Shown: in pieces, positions 45,089 to 53,324 of the stretch
How the letters are laid out: the number at the start of each line of letters is the position of its first letter
How positions within the stretch are numbered: position 1 is the first letter of the stretch
Source: Streptosporangium violaceochromogenes
GTDB taxonomy: Bacteria; Actinomycetota; Actinomycetes; Streptosporangiales; Streptosporangiaceae
Length of the DNA stretch: 64,000 nt
NCBI RefSeq assembly: GCF_014654615.1
Contig: NZ_BNBB01000009.1
Location: forward strand, 1 to 64,000
Reading direction: 5' to 3'
Program-made: the position numbers and the translations under genes
Notes under the pieces: generated by a model
What the model saw: only the letters and a program-made list of their open reading frames with translations
What the model was told of the DNA's origin: nothing
Database searches by the model: none

Positions 45089-45324
45089 CGCTCCATTATC
45101 GTTGATGCTAATGGGATACTCCGGGCCATTGGGCTAGTTGTTGTGACAAACCATCACTCTAGCAGGTCCGTCGAGCCCCCTCCTGATCATCCGCCATCAC
45201 AGGTTGATCGCAACCCTCTCCCCGTGCTTGACTGATTTCACCCTCGCTTCCTAGATTCGCCTAGAATTAGGAAAGTTTCCTAACTTTGCGCGCAGCGGCA
45301 CATCGGAGGAGACGCGGAGGACCT

Positions 45325-46626
45325 GTGACCCAGCCGAGCCCGGGCACGCCCCGCCTGTTGCGGGCGATCAACGACCGCGCGGCCCTTCAGGTCCTGCTGG
45401 AGCGCGGTCCGCTGACCCGCCCGGAGATCGGCGCGCTCACCGGCCTGTCCAAACCCACCGCCTCGCAGCTTCTCGCCCGGCTCCAGAGGGCGGGCCTGGT
45501 CGTGCCGAACGGCGTCCGGGAGGGGCTGCCCGGCCGTACGGCCGAGGTCTACCGGCTCAATCCCGCCGCGGCGCACGTCGCCGCGCTGGACATCACCCCC
45601 GGGCACATCGACGTCCAGGTCGCCGACATCACCGGCACGGTGATCGGCGGGCGCCGGCTGACCGTCCCCGCCCCCCGCGCCCACGGCGACCACGATGTCC
45701 ACGGCGTCCGGGACGCCCCGGAGGCCGCGGGCGTTCCGGGAGTCGCGGACGTCCGCGACTCCCGGAACGTCCGCGACACGGTGGAGGGGGTCCGCGCCGC
45801 CCTGGAGGGCGCCGGTGTCCCCGGAGGCCTGCGCCGGGTGGTCGCCGGCGTCCGGGGCGCGTCCGGCCCGCGCCCGGAGGAGACCGCTCCCGCCGGCGAC
45901 GAGCACGGCACCGGCGAGAGCGTGCCGGGCCAGCACTCCCCCGGCCTGGTGGCCGCCCTCGGCGCCGGGCTCGGCGTCCGGATCTGCGTCGAGAACAACG
46001 TCAACCTCGCCGCCTGGGCCGAGCGGGCGCTCGGCGTGGCCCGCGGCCGCTCGGACTTCGCGCTGCTCTGGGCCGGCGAGAGCCTCGGCTCGGCACTGGT
46101 GCTGGGCGGCCGGCTGCACCGGGGTGCCACCGGCGGGGCCGGGGAGGCCGCCCGCCTGCCCGTCCCCGGCGCCCCCGCGCCCCGTCCGGCCGGCCCACAC
46201 GGCGGCCACGGCTACCAGGCCCTCGCCGGCGGGCCCGCGGTGCTGGCGGCCCTCAGGTCGTACGGCGTGCCCGGCGCCACCTTCGAGCAGGCCGTGCGGA
46301 ACGCCGTACACGACGCGGAGGGCACCGAGCGGCACGCGGGCGACGCCAGGGCCGGGCTGCGCGACGTCGCCGCCCGGCTGGCCGTCGGGCTGGCCTCGAT
46401 CGTCTCCGTCGTCGACCCGGAGCTGGTCGTACTGGCCGGGGGCACCTTCCTGGCGGGCGGCGAGCCCCTGCGGGCGCTCGTCGAGCGCGAGCTGTACGAG
46501 CTGACCGGCGCGCGGCCGCCGTTGCTGCTGTCGGCCGTCGAGGGCAACCCGGTCCTCGCCGGCGCGCTCGACCTCGCCCTGACCGCCACGCGCGAGGAGG
46601 TCTTCGGCTCGACCGCCCCCGTCTGA
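45325..46626 (+). CDS. ROK-family transcriptional regulator with an insert
   Basis: 433 residues. An N-terminal winged helix (RPEIGALTGLSKPTASQLLARLQRAGLV) precedes a sugar-kinase-like domain: VAALDITPGHIDVQVADITG, VENNVNLAAWAE, and VVDPELVVLAGGTFLAGG. The usual C-x-C-G-x2-G-C zinc motif is absent. About 80 residues between the first strand pair and VAALGAG (near 115-200) form a low-complexity insert with VRD repeats, encoded partly by a perfect palindrome. GTG at 45325 follows GGAGG. A sugar-responsive repressor is likely; the target is unknown. Confidence 0.88.
   Translation: MTQPSPGTPRLLRAINDRAALQVLLERGPLTRPEIGALTGLSKPTASQLLARLQRAGLVVPNGVREGLPGRTAEVYRLNPAAAHVAALDITPGHIDVQVADITGTVIGGRRLTVPAPRAHGDHDVHGVRDAPEAAGVPGVADVRDSRNVRDTVEGVRAALEGAGVPGGLRRVVAGVRGASGPRPEETAPAGDEHGTGESVPGQHSPGLVAALGAGLGVRICVENNVNLAAWAERALGVARGRSDFALLWAGESLGSALVLGGRLHRGATGGAGEAARLPVPGAPAPRPAGPHGGHGYQALAGGPAVLAALRSYGVPGATFEQAVRNAVHDAEGTERHAGDARAGLRDVAARLAVGLASIVSVVDPELVVLAGGTFLAGGEPLRALVERELYELTGARPPLLLSAVEGNPVLAGALDLALTATREEVFGSTAPV
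45732..45769. repeat. Perfect 38-bp palindrome inside the ROK gene
   Basis: CGTTCCGGGAGTCGCGGAC is followed with no spacer by its exact reverse complement. It encodes the VRD-repeat part of the insert in the ROK regulator. It can form a cruciform or a very stable RNA hairpin. A second GTCCGCGAC copy follows at 45769. Confidence 0.85.
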
Positions 46627-46683
46627 CCCGCCCGACCCGGCGGAGGCCGCCCTCGCGAGGGGGCGCCGTCGTCGGAAGGGCCG

Positions 46684-47205
46684 TCAGGACTGCCCGGCGG
46701 GCCCCTCGCCGCCCGGGCCGGCGAGGCCGGGCGAACGGTGTTCGTACGGCGTGCTGAGCACGACCGTCGTCCGGGTCGAGACGTTGGCCGAGGTGCGGAT
46801 CTGGTTGAGCAGCTCCTCAAGGGCCGTCGGAGAGGCCACCCGGACCTTGAGGATGTAGCTCTCGTCCCCGGCGACGCTGTGGCATGCCTCGATGGCGCTC
46901 AGGTGGGCCAGCCGCTCGGGGGCGTCGTCGGCGGCGGCCGGGTCGATGGGCTTGATGGACACAAAGGCGGTGAGCGAGAGCCCGACCGCGTCATAGTCCA
47001 CCAGCGCCGCGTACCCCCGGACCACCCCGCGCTTCTCCAGCCTGCGCACCCGCTGATGCACCGCCGACACCGACAGACCGGTCTCCCGCGCCAGGTCGGT
47101 GAAGCTCATCCGGCCGTCCCCTGCCAGCAATGTCACGATCCGGCGGTCGATCTCCTCCACCCGGTCAACGGTAACGGCACCCGGACCTCCCCCGCGCCGC
47201 CCCAT
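46684..47205 (-). CDS. Lrp/AsnC-family regulator
   Basis: 173 residues: IDRRIVTLLAGDGRMSFTDLARETGLSVSAVHQRVRRLEKRGVV is the Lrp helix-turn-helix, followed by the RAM domain (AFVSIKPIDP; HSVAGDESYILKVRVASPTALEELLNQIR), which binds amino acids. ATG at 47205 is used; a GTG at 47160 would start directly at the Lrp core. Convergent with the ROK gene, divergent from pirin. Confidence 0.9.
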   Translation of the reverse strand: MGRRGGGPGAVTVDRVEEIDRRIVTLLAGDGRMSFTDLARETGLSVSAVHQRVRRLEKRGVVRGYAALVDYDAVGLSLTAFVSIKPIDPAAADDAPERLAHLSAIEACHSVAGDESYILKVRVASPTALEELLNQIRTSANVSTRTTVVLSTPYEHRSPGLAGPGGEGPAGQS

Positions 47206-47311
47206 GGTCACGGCATGGTCCCAAAGCCGTGCCCGCCCGGCGTCCGAGCGGCCCGGGCCTCTCCCGTCCCCCGAGGTCTCCCGCTCCCGCAGCCGACCGT
47301 AAAGTCGTCCG

Positions 47312-48265
47312 GTGAGCAATCTGGAGCGGGACCCCGGGGAAACGGAGTGCGGCGGACGCGGGGGCGCCGCCGGTCCGGTGAGCGAGCCGCTGCCGGGCCG
47401 CGAGGTCGTGCTGGGCGGGCCGAGGGGGATGAAGGTCACCAGGACCCTGCCCGGCAGGGAGATCCGGACGGTCGGCGCGTGGTGCTTTCTGGACCACTAC
47501 GGCCCGCAGAGGGCGACCATGCGGGTGCCGCCGCACCCGCACACCGGCCTTCAGACGGTGAGCTGGCTGGTGGAGGGCGAGGTGCTGCACCGCGACAGCC
47601 TCGGAAGCGAGCGGACGATCCGGCCCGGGCAGCTCAACCTCATGACCGCCGGGCGGGCGATCTCCCATTCGGAGGAGTCGCCCCGCGACGGCACCCTGCA
47701 CGGCGTGCAGTTGTGGGTGGCGCTGCCCGAGGCCCACCGGTGGACGGACCCGCGCTTCGAGCACCACCCGGTGCTGCCGGTGCTGGCCGGGCCCGGCTTC
47801 ACCGCGACCGTGCTCATGGGCGAGCTGGACGGCGTCGTCTCGCCGGCCCGGATCCACAGCCCCCTGATCGGCGCCGAGATCTCCCTTGAGGCGGGCGCCG
47901 AGGTCCGGATCCCGGCGCGGCCGGACTTCGAGTACGCGGCGCTGGCCCTTGAGGGTGCCGCGCGCGTCGAGGGGATCGACCTCGCCCGGGGGCCGCTGCT
48001 CTACCTCGGCACCGGCCGGCCGGATCTGCGCCTGCGGGCCGAACGGCCGGCACGCCTGCTGCTCGTCGGCGGTGAGCCGTTCGAGGAGCGGATCGTGATG
48101 TGGTGGAACTTCGTCGGGCGCGACCACGACGAGATCGCCGGGTTCCGGCGCCGGTGGACGGCCGGCGAGGGGTTCGGCACCGTGCCCGGCGCCACCGCCG
48201 CCCCGCTGCCCGCGCCGGAGATGCCCACCGTCCCGCTGAAGCCCCGGGGGCGCCGCCGCGCGTGA
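47312..48265 (+). CDS. Pirin family protein
   Basis: 317 residues of bicupin: VRRTLPGREIRTVGAWCFLDHYGP, PHPHTGLQTVSWLVEGEVLHRDSLGS (metal-binding His pair and Glu), then HGVQLWVALPEAHRW. Pirins are Fe-binding redox regulators or quercetinases. GTG at 47312. A disordered N terminus of about 25 residues precedes the fold. Confidence 0.9.
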   Translation: MSNLERDPGETECGGRGGAAGPVSEPLPGREVVLGGPRGMKVTRTLPGREIRTVGAWCFLDHYGPQRATMRVPPHPHTGLQTVSWLVEGEVLHRDSLGSERTIRPGQLNLMTAGRAISHSEESPRDGTLHGVQLWVALPEAHRWTDPRFEHHPVLPVLAGPGFTATVLMGELDGVVSPARIHSPLIGAEISLEAGAEVRIPARPDFEYAALALEGAARVEGIDLARGPLLYLGTGRPDLRLRAERPARLLLVGGEPFEERIVMWWNFVGRDHDEIAGFRRRWTAGEGFGTVPGATAAPLPAPEMPTVPLKPRGRRRA

Positions 48266-48345
48266 GAGGCGGCCTCCCGCCGCGGCGGCGGGGATGAAAG
48301 GCTGATGCGGCCGGGCGAAGGGTCCGCTCAACGTGGGAGGTAGCC

Positions 48346-49758
48346 GTGTCCGAGGAGTTCGACGTGGTCGTGGTGGGCGCGGGACCCGCCGGGGAGAACG
48401 TCGCGGCCCGCGTGGCCCGCGGGGGGTTGAGCGTCGCGGTGGTGGAGGAGGGCCTGGCGGGCGGTGAGTGCTCCTACTGGGCGTGTATCCCGAGCAAGGC
48501 CCTGCTGCGCCCTGTGGAGCTGACGGCCGAGGTCGGCCGGGTGCCGGGCCTGACGGCGGGGCCGGTCGACACGGCCGCCGTGCTCGCCCGGCGCGACGAG
48601 CTCGTGGCGCACCTGGACGACACCGGGCAGGTGAAGTGGATCGAGGACCTGCCCGCGCGGTTCGTGCGGGGCAGGGGACGGCTGCGGGGCTCCGGGCTGG
48701 TCGAGGTCACCGCTCCCGGCGGCGCCGTCCTGCCGCTGCGGGCCCGGCACGCCGTCGTGCTGGCCACCGGCAGCCGCCCGGTGATCCCGCCCGTCCCGGG
48801 GCTGGCCGAGGCCGCGCCCTGGACGAGCCGTGAGGCGACGGAGGCGCGGGCCGTCCCGGGTCGCCTGGCCGTGCTGGGAGGCGGCGTGGTGGGGTGCGAG
48901 ATGGCCCAGGCGCTGCACGGGCTGGGCGCCGGGGAGACGACGCTCCTGGTGCGCGGGGCCTCGCCGCTCGGCCGGATGGAGCCTTTCGCCGGTGAGCTGG
49001 TGGCGGCCTCGCTCGCCGCCGGCGGCGTCACGGTGCGCACCGGCGCCCGGGTGACCCGGGTGGAGCGGTCCGCGCCGGGGGGCGCCGTCACCGTCCACCT
49101 GGCCGAGGGGCGGCCGGTGGAGGCCGACGAGCTGCTGGTGGCCACCGGGCGCCGGGCCGCGACCGCGGACCTGGGCCTGGACACCGTGGGCCTTTCGGGC
49201 ACGGGCCCGCTGGAGGTCGACGACGGCATGCGCGTCCTGGGCGCGGGCGGCGGCCGGCTGTACGCCGTGGGCGACGTCAACGGCCGCAATCTGCTCACCC
49301 ACATGGGCAAGTACCAGGCGCGGGTGTGCGGCGACGTCATCGTGGCGCGGGCGCGGGGCGGGCGCGACGACCTGCCGGCGATGCGCGCCGCGGCCGACGG
49401 GTACGGCGCGCCCCAGGTGGTCTTCACCGATCCGCAGGCCTGCGCCGTGGGCCGCACCGAGGAGGCCGCCAGGGCGGCGGGCTTCGAGGTGCGCGCGGTG
49501 GAGTACGACCTGGGCGCGGTCGCCGGGGCCTCCCTGCTGGCCGAGGGGTACCGGGGCAGGGCGAAGTTCGTCGTGGACGAGCGGCGGCGGGTGCTGCTCG
49601 GGGCGACCTTCGTCGGGCAGGGGGTGGCCGAGCTGCTGCACGCGGCGACGGTCGCGGTCACCGCCGAGGTGACGCTGGAGCGGCTCTGGCACGCCGTCCC
49701 CTCCTTCCCCACCGTCGGTGAGGTCTGGCTGCGGCTGCTGGAGGAGTACGGGCTCTGA
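48346..49758 (+). CDS. FAD/NAD(P) pyridine-nucleotide disulfide oxidoreductase
   Basis: 470 residues. VVVVGAGPAGENVAARVARGG binds FAD; GGECSYWACIPSKALL has the redox C-x4-C pair; LAVLGGGVVGCEMAQAL is the NAD site; GDVNGRNLLTHMGKYQARV is the second FAD motif, and HAVPSFPTVGEVWLRLL the dimer interface. The class I group includes dihydrolipoamide, mycothione and mercuric reductases; the substrate is not clear. GTG at 48346 follows GGGAGG. Confidence 0.93.
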   Translation: MSEEFDVVVVGAGPAGENVAARVARGGLSVAVVEEGLAGGECSYWACIPSKALLRPVELTAEVGRVPGLTAGPVDTAAVLARRDELVAHLDDTGQVKWIEDLPARFVRGRGRLRGSGLVEVTAPGGAVLPLRARHAVVLATGSRPVIPPVPGLAEAAPWTSREATEARAVPGRLAVLGGGVVGCEMAQALHGLGAGETTLLVRGASPLGRMEPFAGELVAASLAAGGVTVRTGARVTRVERSAPGGAVTVHLAEGRPVEADELLVATGRRAATADLGLDTVGLSGTGPLEVDDGMRVLGAGGGRLYAVGDVNGRNLLTHMGKYQARVCGDVIVARARGGRDDLPAMRAAADGYGAPQVVFTDPQACAVGRTEEAARAAGFEVRAVEYDLGAVAGASLLAEGYRGRAKFVVDERRRVLLGATFVGQGVAELLHAATVAVTAEVTLERLWHAVPSFPTVGEVWLRLLEEYGL

Positions 49759-50082
49759 GGTGGCCTCAAGGGGCGCCAGGGGGTGCCGGGACGCCGGGAA
49801 ACGTTTGAGGCGTGAGGGGCCGGCGGGAACGGGCCCGGCCGCCCGGCAGGCAAAATCTGACGGACCGCCCGGGGGCGCCCGGCGGGGCGCCGGAGGACGG
49901 GATCCCCGTTCCCGCCGCCGATCCGCGCTGGGCTTCGCAGGCCTCCGTTTGACGACCTCAATGCCCCGGCCAACAGAAAAGGCGATTTTTTGACTCATTT
50001 GTCGTATTTTCGATATGAGAGGGCACCAATGTGAGGAAAGCAGTTCCGGTAGACCGGCTTCCAAAGCGTTCGGGGGGACGAG
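49759..50082. other. Intergenic region with a promoter for the membrane protein
   Basis: 324 bases. A GGCGCC-cggcgg-GGCGCC hairpin at 49874-49891 may terminate the upstream gene. The 3' part is markedly AT-rich and holds the promoter at 49990-50019. Confidence 0.45.
49990..50019 (+). promoter_or_regulatory. Promoter of the 50083 membrane protein gene
   Basis: TTGACT at 49990-49995 and TATGAG at 50014-50019 with an 18-base spacer, in an AT-rich stretch. The start codon is about 60 bases downstream. Confidence 0.55.
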
Positions 50083-50772
50083 ATGGCGGTCATGGACGAA
50101 AGCATGCGCGGCGGCCACCGTGAGACGCACTGGCAGGTCGACTTCCAGGCTCTGGACCGGCGGGAACGCCTCATCATCACCCGCATGCTGGGCGGGCTGG
50201 CGATAGGCGTGTTCCTGGGCCTGACCGGCGAGCTGCTCGCCGAGATACTGCCCGCGGACGCCGCCGCGATCTACGACCCCTACCTGTACGGGGTGCTGGT
50301 GCTGGTCGTGGCGTACGGCTCGGTGAGCGCCGGATGGGCGGCCCTGAACGGCCTGCTGACCACCGCGGGGCTGACGGCCGGCCATCTGATCGCCTACGCC
50401 CTCAACCACGAGGAGAGCCTGCTGAGCCGGATCGAGGGTGGCTGGCAGATCTCGCTCGGCATCACGGTGGCCGTCTTCGGCCTCGTCGGCTATCTCAGCC
50501 GGCGACGCGACCTGGGCGGCGACGTGAGCGTGGGCCTGTTCAGCGGCCTGCTGTTCAGCCAGGGGGGCCGGGCACTGCAGCAGATGGCGTCCCTGGCCCA
50601 CGGCGGCCCCTCGCCCAGCGGGCCGTGGATGGTCGTCTCCCTGGCGGTCATGGCTCTGGTCTTCCCGATCCTGCTGCGCCCGACGACCGCCGCGCGGCTG
50701 CGCACCCTGCTCATCGCCCTGGCGTGCGCCGCCGTCCTCATCCTGTCGTCCGCGAACCACCTTCCGTTGTGA
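50083..50772 (+). CDS. Unknown integral membrane protein (229 aa)
   Basis: A charged cytoplasmic N terminus (about 30 residues) is followed by five to six helices, such as MLGGLAIGVFLGLTGELLAEIL and ALACAAVLILSSANHLP. No transporter motif is recognised. ATG at 50083. Its last 35 bases overlap the convergent acyl-CoA dehydrogenase gene. Confidence 0.75.
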   Translation: MAVMDESMRGGHRETHWQVDFQALDRRERLIITRMLGGLAIGVFLGLTGELLAEILPADAAAIYDPYLYGVLVLVVAYGSVSAGWAALNGLLTTAGLTAGHLIAYALNHEESLLSRIEGGWQISLGITVAVFGLVGYLSRRRDLGGDVSVGLFSGLLFSQGGRALQQMASLAHGGPSPSGPWMVVSLAVMALVFPILLRPTTAARLRTLLIALACAAVLILSSANHLPL

Positions 50773-51940
50773 GGCCCCCCTGCGGGTCCCCGCCCCCCGG
50801 ACGCGAGAGGGCACGGCCGATGACCAGGCGCTGGATCTGGTTGGTGCCCTCGACGATCTGCAGGACCTTGGCCTCCCGCAGGTAACGCTCGGCCGGGAAG
50901 TCCTCGACGTAGCCGTAGCCGCCGAAGACCTGGACGGCGTCGGTGGCGACCTTCATGCACACGTCGGTGGCGAACAGCTTGGCCATCGCCGCCCGCGTGC
51001 CGTACGGCCGGCCCGCGTCACGCAGGCGGGCGGCGTCGAGATAGAGGGCGCGGGCCGCGGCGATCTGAGTGGCCATGTCGGCCAGCATGAACCCGATCCC
51101 CTGGAAGTCGGCGACGCGCGAGCCGAACTGGCGCCGCTCCCCGGCGTAGGCGACGGCGGCGTCACAGGCGGCTTGGGCCAGGCCGACGGCGCAGGCGGCG
51201 ATGCCGAGCCTGCCGCCGTCCAGGGCGGCCAGGGCGATGCGGAACCCCTCGCCCTCGGCGCCCAGCAGCGCCTCGGGGGCGAGCCGTACCCCGTCGAGAC
51301 GGACCTGGGCGGTCGGCGAGGACCTCAGGCCCATCTTGCGCTCGGGCGCGCCGAACGACAGGCCCTCCACCCCGGCGGGGACGTGGAAACAGGAGACGCC
51401 GCGCCCTCCGCCGGGGGAGGTCCTGGCCATCAGCGTGTAGAAGTCGGCGACGCCGCCGTGGGTGGTCCACGCCTTGACACCGTCCACCGTGTACCCCTCG
51501 GGGCCGGGCACAGCGCGGGTGCTCAGCGCCGCGGCGTCCGACCCCGCGTGGGGCTCCGACAGGCAGTAGGCGCCCAGCGACCCGCCGCCGAGCATCTCCG
51601 GAAGCAGCGCGGCCCGCTGGGAGGCGGTGCCGTAGGCGGCGACGGGGAAGCACGACAGGGTGTGCACCGACACCCCGAGGCCGACCGCCAGCCAGCCGGC
51701 GGCGAGTTCCTCGACCACCTGGAGATAGACCTCGTACGGCTGCGCCGCGCCGCCGTGCTCCTCCGGGTAGGGCAGGCCCAGCAGCCCGGCCCCGCCCAGG
51801 AGGGCGAACACCTCGCGGGGGAAGCGCCCGGCGGACTCACCGGCCGCCACCCGGGGGGCGACCTCCTTGCCGATCAGGTCCCGGACCAGATCCAGCAGGT
51901 CGCGGGCCTCGGGGGTCGGCAGCACGCGCTCAACGGTCAT
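50738..51940 (-). CDS. Acyl-CoA dehydrogenase
   Basis: 400 residues: LGAYCLSEPHAGSDAAAL, VDGVKAWTTHGGVADFY, FGAPERKMGLRSSPTAQV and QVFGGYGYVEDFPAERYLREAKVLQIVEGTNQIQR, the FAD and catalytic Glu (EGTNQ) regions. It oxidises acyl-CoA at the alpha-beta bond. The short Gly-rich C-terminal tail overlaps the convergent 50083 gene by 35 bases. It is 96 bases downstream of the M24 peptidase gene and may be co-transcribed. Confidence 0.93.
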   Translation of the reverse strand: MTVERVLPTPEARDLLDLVRDLIGKEVAPRVAAGESAGRFPREVFALLGGAGLLGLPYPEEHGGAAQPYEVYLQVVEELAAGWLAVGLGVSVHTLSCFPVAAYGTASQRAALLPEMLGGGSLGAYCLSEPHAGSDAAALSTRAVPGPEGYTVDGVKAWTTHGGVADFYTLMARTSPGGGRGVSCFHVPAGVEGLSFGAPERKMGLRSSPTAQVRLDGVRLAPEALLGAEGEGFRIALAALDGGRLGIAACAVGLAQAACDAAVAYAGERRQFGSRVADFQGIGFMLADMATQIAAARALYLDAARLRDAGRPYGTRAAMAKLFATDVCMKVATDAVQVFGGYGYVEDFPAERYLREAKVLQIVEGTNQIQRLVIGRALSRPGGGDPQGGLTTEGGSRTTG

Positions 51941-52036
51941 CTCCGCACACTCCAGGTCCCGGTGTGAACGACAGAACGGCAACGAAAAAGCAAAAGGGGC
52001 GGCCGGGATCACCGGCCACCCCGATTGTGACACCCG

Positions 52037-53146
52037 TTACACGACGGCGAGTTCGCGAGGCCGGTGGTTGACCCGCTCGCCGCCCTCCTCGGTGCAGATC
52101 AGGATGTCCTCGATGCGGGCCCCGTGGCTGCCGGGCAGGTAGATGCCCGGCTCGACGGAGAAGGCGTGGCCCGCGGCCAGCGGCTCGGCGTTGCCCGCCA
52201 CGATGTAGGGCTCCTCGTGGGTCTCCAGGCCGATGCCGTGACCGGTGCGGTGGATGAAGTACTCCCCGTAGCCCTCGGAGGCGATCACCTCGCGGGCGGC
52301 GGCGTCGACCGCCTCGCACGGGACGCCGGGCCGTACCGCGTCGCAGGCGGCCTGCTGGGCGCGCTGGAGCACCTCGTAGTACTTCGCGAAGGCCGCCGGC
52401 GGCTCCCCGACGCAGTAGGTCCGGGTGGAGTCCGAGCAGTAGCCGCCGGGCATCTGGCCGCCGATGTCGATCACGACCGGCTCACCCGCCCCGATGACCC
52501 GGTCGGACAGCTCGTGGTGCGGGCTGGCGCCGTTGGGCCCGGAGGCGACGATCACGAAGTCGACGGTGGCGTGCCCGGCCTCGATGATCGCCTCGGCGAT
52601 GTCCCTGCCGACCTCGCGCTCGGTCCGCCCGGCCCGCAGGAAGCCGGGCACCCGGGCGTGCACGGCGTCGATCGCGGCGCCCGCCCGGCGGAGGGCCTCC
52701 ATCTCGGCGGGGCTCTTGCGCATGCGCAGGTGGCGCAGCACGGTCCCGGCGAGAACCTGCTCCGCGCCGGGCATCGCCTCGCGGAAGCGCAGCGACTGCA
52801 TCGCCCACATGCGGTCGGCCAGGCCCACCCGGGCGACGCTGCCCAGGCGCGCGGCCACCGCCGCGTAGGGGTCGTCGGTCTCGTCCCAGGGCACGAACTC
52901 GATGCCCAGCCTCGACGCCGGGGAGTGCTCGGCGGCGGGCAGCTCCAGCCGGGGCACGGCCAGGAAGGCGTCGCCCTCGACCGGCAGCACCAGGCAGGTG
53001 AGGCGCTCCAGCGGGAGCGCCTCGTAGCCGGTCACGTAGCGAAGGTCGGGGCCGGGGGTCAGCAGCAGGGCGTCGAGCCCGGCGGCGGCGGTCGCCTCAC
53101 GGGCGGCGGCCAGGCGGGTCACGGGATACAGGTCAGAGGACTCCAT
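52037..53146 (-). CDS. M24 Xaa-Pro aminopeptidase/dipeptidase
   Basis: 369 residues of pita-bread fold. Five metal ligands are visible: VVIDIGG (D), YCSDSTRTY (D), TGHGIGLETHEEPYI (H), FSVEPGIYLP (E) and GARIEDILI (E). It would release N-terminal residues before proline, or dipeptides. The exonuclease two genes away gives the same pairing as mycobacterial pepE. ATG at 53146 has no good ribosome site; a GTG at 53152 is close. Confidence 0.92.
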   Translation of the reverse strand: MESSDLYPVTRLAAAREATAAAGLDALLLTPGPDLRYVTGYEALPLERLTCLVLPVEGDAFLAVPRLELPAAEHSPASRLGIEFVPWDETDDPYAAVAARLGSVARVGLADRMWAMQSLRFREAMPGAEQVLAGTVLRHLRMRKSPAEMEALRRAGAAIDAVHARVPGFLRAGRTEREVGRDIAEAIIEAGHATVDFVIVASGPNGASPHHELSDRVIGAGEPVVIDIGGQMPGGYCSDSTRTYCVGEPPAAFAKYYEVLQRAQQAACDAVRPGVPCEAVDAAAREVIASEGYGEYFIHRTGHGIGLETHEEPYIVAGNAEPLAAGHAFSVEPGIYLPGSHGARIEDILICTEEGGERVNHRPRELAVV

Positions 53147-53324
53147 CGTCACATGAACCAATGTAATCAGGGACGGATCGCCGGCGCGCCCGCGCCCCCG
53201 GCCCGACAGGAGAAACTCCGGGAAAAGCCGCCGGATCCGTGACCTCGTCACTACAATCCGTTGAAGGACGATCACATTTTGTCGACAGGATGCCCTCAGG
53301 TCCCCACATTCGAGAGCGAGCTAC

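Noticed and set aside
45089..45324. Rifamycin-associated element upstream of the HelD gene
   Set aside because: The 19-bp inverted repeat described for HelR promoters is not visible here.
46644..46667. Terminator between ROK and Lrp genes
   Set aside because: The CCCTC-GC-GAGGG element has too small a loop for a stable hairpin; kept out of the feature list.
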